From Rapana venosa (lineage: Eukaryota; Mollusca; Gastropoda; Neogastropoda; Muricidae), in NCBI GenBank assembly GCA_028751875.1, contig CM054135.1:60697229-60761228 (forward strand): 64,000 nt of DNA, read 5' to 3'. The position numbers and the translations under genes were made by a program. Positions 11,100-64,000 of this stretch are shown one piece after another. Numbering within the stretch: position 1 is the stretch's first letter; each line of letters opens with the position of its first letter. The notes under the pieces were generated by a model. The model had not been told where the DNA came from. It did not search any database and saw only the letters and a program-made list of their open reading frames with translations.

Positions 11100-11335
11100 A
11101 AAATAAGAAAGAGCAGGGAGGTACTTCCTGACTGCCCTGGCAAAACTGTTAGGTTCAATTCCCATCTATATCCCTGAAGTCAGACTGCAGCTGCCTTACT
11201 GGTGGGGGACAAAATAAGGTCACAATCACAGTGATCTCATCACTGGTGAACCTCACAGCTCTAGCCGAGGAATAACCCTCCCTACAAATAAAAAGAAAAC
11301 AAAAACAAAACAACCAAACCCAAACAACCAAAAAA
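11100..11335 (+). mobile_element. SINE-A copy, long form with B box
   Basis: A longer copy: an upstream module (gagcagggaggtacttcctg, then GGTTCAATTCC) precedes the common body and the cctcacagctctagccgagg end, followed by a tail rich in AAAC/AAAAC. The upstream module recurs at 43515-43575. Confidence 0.7.
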
Positions 11336-11350
11336 TGAAAAAAAAGTTTT

Positions 11351-11452
11351 TCCCTGAAGTCAGAATGCAGCTACCTTAATGGTGGGCAAAAACAATCGCA
11401 AATGCAAAATCTCACCATTGGTGAACCTCTGGAGCTCTAGCTCAAGAATAGA
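11351..11452 (+). mobile_element. SINE-A copy
   Basis: Typical body from tccctgaagtcagaatgcag to tctagctcaagaatag, directly after the tail of the preceding copy. Confidence 0.75.
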
Positions 11453-11771
11453 TCCCCCCTCCCCCCAACAAGGCTGTTGATCAGTGTGAAGTCCCATGCT
11501 GATAAATCATTTACAGGCAGAAATGTTCAGTCTTTCTTAAACTATTCAAGAACTGAACACCTGTCTACAGACACAGAAATGTGTCTCTACAGGTCCTTCA
11601 AATACAGGTATGCCGTGATTAGAGCGCACATGTGGCAGCATGGTAGCTGTGGTGTGAAATGCAGACAACTCACACTCTTCCTGTCATCCTCCTTTCTGTA
11701 ATTTGTAGGCCAACATGCAGCAGATAGTTCTTGTATGGCACAAATGGTATACAACTGAACTGTTTCCTTCG

Positions 11772-11870
11772 TTCCTCAGCTAGAGCTCTGAGGTGTACAA
11801 TGGTGAGATTTTGTGCATGTGAAGTGTTCTTGCCCACTATGAAGGCAGCTGCATTCCGACTTTGGGGATT
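11772..11870 (-). mobile_element. SINE-A copy
   Basis: Antisense copy from cctcagctagagctctgagg to ccgactttggggatt. Confidence 0.75.
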
Positions 11871-13345
11871 AAAACTGTATGAAGTAAGTAACAGACACAG
11901 AAAACCTCCGCTGCACACGTTGATGAGATGTGTGGAGAGTTCTCACAACAAGTTGTCACCCCTTGCTGCATCCCTAACATTTTCTGGCTAATCACAAGTT
12001 GTTTCTCAAGCGCTGTGGTTGAAGCGATTTTGTCTAGTGACTTTAACAGCTTGAGTACTTGACCCCACAATAATCTGGTAGATAGTTCTGAAGTTATCTC
12101 TTGTTATCTCTCCTCAGGGATACACTTCCTTTTATGATTTCTAAAACCTCTCTTATCTATCTTTTCTGGTGGGTCACAGTATTTTTGATTAAGTGAAGTA
12201 GTTGGGTGAGAGGATCTCTCGACTCTGTATCTGCATATCTAGGCTTTGTAAATTTCATGGGTAACAATGTGGTAGCACTTGCTAGGTTAACAGGACATTT
12301 TTCCCTATCATCTTTCTGATCATTTTATGTGTAGAGATGCTTCTGCACTGACTTATTTCATTAATTCATGCATAATGGCACGATTTTTAAAAGAAGGGAA
12401 TAAAAAAAATCATCATCCATGTTAGCGCTGTATACTTTGAGGAAACAATCTAATACCGATATCCTGAAAAGAGTATAAAAATGATTATGTATGCAGAAAA
12501 GAAAAAAAATTGCTTTAACATCTCAACATACATATCACTCAAAAGAGTTGTCATCATCATAATGTGAGTAGCAATAATAATCATTAAACAAAGCTTGGAA
12601 TCTTTGATGTATACATGTTTGTGGATGAATTATATATCTGAGAGTGAACAAAGATTGAATGTGTACACACGCACACACACACACAAACACACACGTATGC
12701 ACAAATAAACCAAATAATCAAACATGTGCATTTTCATATACATCTTTTAATACAGGCAACAAATCATAACAATGGAAACATCACAAAAACTATTGCACAA
12801 ACTTGAAATACACCAGGACAAAATGGCCACAGTTCCTTCAAATTTCTCACCTACCCATACCCTTCTTCCCCTCACAACCAGCCATCCCATTTGTGCTATA
12901 TTCCATGCCTTATCTCTCAGTATACCAAGCAGCAACATTTACTTCTCCATAGACATTGTTCGGATGAAATGAGTGTTGTTGATTTATGAACATATTCACT
13001 ATCCTCTTCTACACATGTACGCACAGTGGGACTTAACAGCTTGGAAGCCCTTTTGTCTTTGGCACAGATGCAATGTCAAAGGCTTCAAGGTTTTCCATAC
13101 TTCAAGGTTTTAAATAATCTCCTACGTTGGGCAAGGAAATTGTAACTTCTCTTTCATTCACACTGACCTCATTTGCGCAATTGTTCGCTAATTCATTCAC
13201 TTCTGCATCAGACAGCTAGAATACTGAGATTATGAAAAATGCTGATTCTGACAATGTGACGAACTGACCAAACTGCACAAGACTTTTTTTTCTGAGAGAA
13301 GAGCAGTTCTTCTGATTATTCTCTGTGTGTGAGTGAGTGAATGAA
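11871..13345. other. Intergenic stretch, no gene seen
   Basis: AT-rich sequence with a short CA run near 12665-12695. No open frame with family resemblance and no RNA gene recognised. Confidence 0.6.

Positions 13346-13416
<71 letters not shown>
13346..13416. repeat. Compound (GT)n-(GA)n microsatellite
   Basis: GT units change to GA units; same architecture as 4155-4247. Confidence 0.95.
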
Positions 13417-13420
<4 letters not shown>

Positions 13421-14149
13421 AGGGTGGGGGTGAGCTGGTGAAGCACAAATAGTTGAACACACAGTAAGACCTTGTAACTTCCAAATCCGTTTTTTCCCTA
13501 CATACCCTCTCTTCACAAACTTCATAGTCTCTCTCTCTCTATATATTTCTGAAGCTTCAATACAGCTACCATTTCTTCCTTTCAACTTACTATCATTTCA
13601 TCCTTATTCTTTCAATGCTTGTTTAACACACATTCACAGGTGGAACAACGGACAAATACCAATAAATAAAATTACATCATATATAAGAGGGGATGAATTC
13701 CTGGGTGTTGACATGTTTCACTAAGTGGCCATTGATATAAGAATGTTTCAGAAAGAAGACAAGCAAAGTTGCTGACTGAGATCTTAGATTACATAGTTGC
13801 ATAGTAGGACTCTTTGATACACGTCACATTTAAATGTATCAAAGGACTGGCTTTTTGTAATGATTTTCTTGTAGCACACTGCAAGATTTACCAGTGCAGC
13901 GTTCACAGGTGGTTGTGTGTACAGATATGGGGGTTTTCTCTTATTCGGCTTATTCTGGCAAATGTGCCCCCCCCCCCCAAATAAAAACCAAACCCTAAAA
14001 CAACAACCTCTAACACCCTCCCCCCCCCCTACCCAAACAAAACAAAGTGTATCAAAGCTCATTTAAAAAAAAAAAAGGATATAGAAATAGTCTGCAGAAT
14101 TTCAAATTACATTTGTCCACTGCCAAAATATTGTAACTGAATAGTTTAT

Positions 14150-14272
14150 CAGTGAGAACAACCTTTCATTATGCGAGTGGCACAGGAAAACCTAGATATT
14201 TATAAGAAGTGTGTCTGAGAATGACCATTCCTCAAGCGAGTGACACAGGAAAATCTAAATATTGACAAAGCC
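14150..14272. repeat. Short tandem duplication
   Basis: Two diverged copies of about 65 bp; gcgagtggcacaggaaaacc recurs as gcgagtgacacaggaaaatc. The rest of 13420-15170 shows no feature beyond homopolymer C and A runs. Confidence 0.6.
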
Positions 14273-15174
14273 ACTACAATCGCTATCTCTTTTGCATCTT
14301 ATTCCTGTAACAGTTATGATATTTTGATCTCTGTGTTTTGTTTCTCAAGCGTCTGCAGCTGTCTCACAATATCCTCATATTGCCACGTGAGGTGAGGCAG
14401 GTGAGGTCATGGGCAGAATAAATTAATGATAAATTAGAAATAAAAGTGTTTTCTTCTTGTATTATCACATACTATTGAAACTAATCATTCTGATCAGGAA
14501 AAAAAAGAAGAGAAAATAAGCTTGCTCAAAAATCTTCAAATTGGAATAAGTACATGTTTATAACTGTAGTAGGAATTACAGAAAGAGACTATACAGATGG
14601 GTTCTTTTTCTCTGTGAAAAGGATCTGGTTGACTACTGACATTTCTTTACATAAAAGCCACCCATAAAAATGGTTTAAACATCTCAAGTAAAGCTTATCA
14701 TTTTGTTCCTACTTAAGTTTCCTCAGCTACTTTGCTCTTCAAGCCAAGAAACAGAAGGAAAAATGTAAAGAATGAAAACAAGGAACGCATCTAGAACTCA
14801 ATTTCTAAAACAGGAATTCAGCTAAGATATAGCAAAAATACAAACAAAATTAAAAAAGCAACAGCAAACCAAAAGAAAAGAAAAAACCCAACACAATGAA
14901 GCATCTTTAGCAAGTGGCATATTTTTCTTTGTGGTCCTTGATAAAGACTATACAGAAAACAGTTATCTTCATTGTTTCACAGACCTGAATACGGTGGGTG
15001 TTTTGGGGAAGTAGTGTAGCAGACTATATCAGTGTCAATTTTGTTTGTTTATATTTTACAATACTGTAAGTAGTATAGTGGTCACAAGTACATTCTGTTT
15101 CACAGTAATTGATTTAATTAATCATAGCCCAGCCAACCTCAGTGGCCTAACATCAAGGAAGATTCATTCCATTC

Positions 15175-15412
15175 CACACTGTTTATAGCCCTACTGACCA
15201 CAAAAGCCATATCAGGACGGTCACCTCAATCAGTTTCAGTCGCTCCAGCAACTTTCACTTCAAATTCAAAACCAACACCTCCCAAAACCTTCAAACATCT
15301 AAACTGTCCTTCTGAAAAAAACAACCAAAAACAACAACATGAAATGACACAATACCTAAATCATTTCATTCCTTAAGGCTGATAAACCAGGCTGTGCTGA
15401 GGACGCCAGGAA
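15175..15412 (-). repeat. Dispersed repeat, copy 1 (pair with 19312-19552)
   Basis: About 235 bp shared with 19312-19552 in the same orientation: both begin with tttatagcccnnncactgac-like sequence and end at aggctgtgctgaggacnccag. Probably a retroposon; its class is not recognised. Confidence 0.6.
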
Positions 15413-16315
15413 GATAAGAACCACCGTCAAACCTTGTCACAGTAACAATGTCAAATCAAATTAGAGCGAAGATCATATTTGAAAGAGGGAGGAAAATGAT
15501 TAAGAAAATAAAAATGTGCGCATCAACATGATAAGCACCATGGCACATAACTTACATCATTATATTTCTCACCAGAGGGCAGACCCTCCCTCCCCTGAAC
15601 AAAACATAAATACAATAAATTAATCAGCATTCCCCCCCCCCCCCCCCCCCAAAAAAAAAAGGAATGTCCAGAACAAATTTTAAAAAACTGCGTACAAGCA
15701 ATACTTGTATCTTAGAATGAACAAAAGTATCTACTTAAGTATTTCTGAGAATTTCTCAATCAACTACAGATAAACTACTGTCAGATACAGATTTTAAAAA
15801 AAATTCCATGCACAAAACCCTTGAGATCCTTCCCTTCTAAAAAACAACAACAAACACATTGCAAACACCCTGGCCATACATAAAACCCTAATAAAAAAAA
15901 AAGTCATCTTACACACTTATAAAAAGAATGAACAACTAATTCTAAAAAAAAAGAAAAGAAAAAAGGACAGAACAACTTTTAACAAAGATTTTCCAGTATC
16001 GGAGATGAAAATTTATTCTGAAAGAGCCTCTCCTCCCCCCCCCCCCCCCCTCCCCCCCTACCCGAGCATCCCAAAGCGTTTGTTCTGTAATTTTCTAAAC
16101 AGAATCTTGTACTTCAGACTCTTTGTTCTCTCTCAGAGCATCACTTAACTCAGAAAATAAGTCATAAGCTTGCAAAGTCAATGTACATGACTTCATTTAT
16201 AGCACTGATGTGACACACATGTGCATGCACACATACACACATGCACAACATACACAAACACACAAGTGCACGCACATTCATGTGCGTGCAACACTGATGC
16301 ATGCTCGCATGCACA

Positions 16316-16455
16316 TACACACACACACATATATATATTTATATACTGAGAGAGGATGGCAAAGACAAAAGGAAGAAAAGGCTGGAATGAGGGAGGAGGA
16401 GGGAGGGAGAGAGAGAGAGAGAGGGGGGGAGGGCAGAGAATATATATATATAGGT
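16316..16455. repeat. CA, TA and GA microsatellites
   Basis: Short CA, TA and GA runs in a purine-rich stretch, within the possible VPS8 3' flank. Poly-C tracts lie at about 15632-15650 and 16034-16060. Confidence 0.8.
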
Positions 16456-16949
16456 GAACAAAATCTACCACTGTCTCTTCAAATGAAACATTCTATCATT
16501 ATTTTTTAGTTACCTCAAATTCGTAAAAAATGATTACTATAAAAAACAAAAACACCAACATTCTCAATTTCCAAAGTCTGATATTCTCAAACTTATAATT
16601 TTGAAAATCATAAACATGCTCATGTCATTAGAAATCTTAAAAAAAATGACCCTCTGTGTTATGTGTGTTGATAACTTGTAATGGAATTCTGTGTTTTTAA
16701 AGGATGGCGATAATGGCTACAAAACAGTGAGTGTTTATTGGTAGTGGTAAACAACATACTTCTTAGTACACTGTGCAATGCAGAATGCAGATAACTATGT
16801 TGGTAATGAACCAAGTCAGGAGCTGTTTTCATTTAGGATTTCATGTTGAAGATATTTGCTTGCAGTAAAGGAACTCTACAGAGAGCCACCAAGCAGTATA
16901 CATTGACTTTCAAAAACAAAACAAAAAAAAGACATCAGACGACTATTCT

Positions 16950-16955
16950 TTTATT
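16950..16955 (-). promoter_or_regulatory. Candidate VPS8 polyadenylation signal
   Basis: AATAAA on the minus strand about 395 nt after the VPS8 stop. It is the first clear hexamer downstream; another lies at 16012-16017. The true cleavage site is not determined. Confidence 0.35.
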
Positions 16956-17349
16956 TTTCACCGATCTTGTTTATAAATTTTTGAGAGTGAACTGATCTTT
17001 AGATCTGTGGATTAAAAAAAAGATGTCTGAGTAAACATACAGGCTTCCAAACACACACACATGCATACACACACACAACATACGCACAATTGACAGTCTA
17101 CCTCTACCTCAATCTTCGTATCTCACACACCCTCTCAAGTACATAGCTTGCATAATACCTCTACACACTTAAATCAATCATGCCCACATGCCGGCATACA
17201 ATATACCTTTTTTGCAGTGCTCATACAGAAACACACTTGCTCAAAACAACACAGCAGCGATATTCTGACACCAGTGCTGGCAGTCCATACATTCAGTCTT
17301 TGCATTCAACAAGGTCCACATCACATCCAAGCTGAAGGGTGATGACACT

Positions 17350-63680
<46,331 letters not shown>

Positions 63681-63777
63681 CTGCAAAAATACCCCACAAT
63701 ATTATACACTCTGATTCCCAGTAAAACCCAAGAAGAACAATAAATCTGAACAACACCATCAGTTATACATCAGCAAA

Positions 63778-64000
63778 ACGATGGATGCTATAGCCAAGTG
63801 GTTAAGACCATCTGACTTCAATCCCATGGGTCCATGAAGTCGTGGGTTCGAGTCTTGGCGGCATCTGGTGAATTAAGGGTGGGGCTATTTGCGATCTCCG
63901 AGGTCAACTTCAAGTGCAGACCTGCCAGTGTCTTAATTTCCTCTATGTGTGTGTATGTATGTGTGTGTGTATGTGTGTGTGAGAGAGAGAGTGTGTGTGG
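63778..64000 (+). mobile_element. SINE-D copy (family description), running into a TG array
   Basis: tRNA-like head gctatagccaagtggttaag (A box TAGCCAAGTGG) with GGGTTCGAGTC B box at about 63843, long variable arm like a class II tRNA, then body gtgcagacctgccagtgtct and a TG-rich 3' end reaching the window edge. Other copies at 51505 and 26640. Confidence 0.8.

Overview
The window is animal nuclear DNA: AT-rich, with long introns, dense microsatellites and many tRNA-derived SINEs, LINE fragments and piggyBac remnants. A mollusc, most likely a gastropod, fits the repeat style, but that is an impression and not a database result. Two protein-coding genes are recognisable and they converge tail to tail.

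Left edge (1-1380, plus strand): the last two coding exons of a neurabin/spinophilin-family gene, encoding a C-terminal SAM domain followed by a charged Lys/Glu/Gln-rich tail. The rest of that gene lies to the left of the window.

Middle-left (1381-17349): 3' flanks of both genes. It holds microsatellites, a 5'-truncated LINE with a reverse transcriptase ORF (7971-9646, minus, flanked by a candidate 8-bp target duplication), a solitary tRNA-Gly(GCC) gene (9815-9885, minus) with a pol III T-run, and several SINE copies.

Right three-quarters (17350-63680, minus strand): 37 coding exons of VPS8, the CORVET-specific subunit of the endosomal HOPS/CORVET tethering machinery. They run from just upstream of the N-terminal beta-propeller, through the alpha-solenoid and the C-terminal RING-type zinc finger, to the stop codon at 17350. 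Exon boundaries were set from splice sites and reading phase, and lengths and phases agree at every junction except two places where a short exon was not found. The start codon and extreme N-terminus lie beyond position 64000.

The VPS8 introns hold the most interesting material. (1) A three-level nest at 43.5-45.2 kb: a SINE split by a second SINE that looks like a tRNA/5S rRNA chimera, with a 1.27-kb piggyBac element inserted into the TTAA of that second SINE's target duplication. (2) A second 1.5-kb piggyBac-type element (48175-49685) with TTAA flanks, 12-bp perfect inverted ends and two GGAATATTCC palindromes. (3) Minisatellites that sit on or next to VPS8 exon edges; one repeats the splice acceptor of an exon in an open 42-bp frame and another repeats a splice donor. 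(4) A short retroposon family (called SINE-A here) with about 20 copies in the window, both orientations, one of them inserted inside another SINE.
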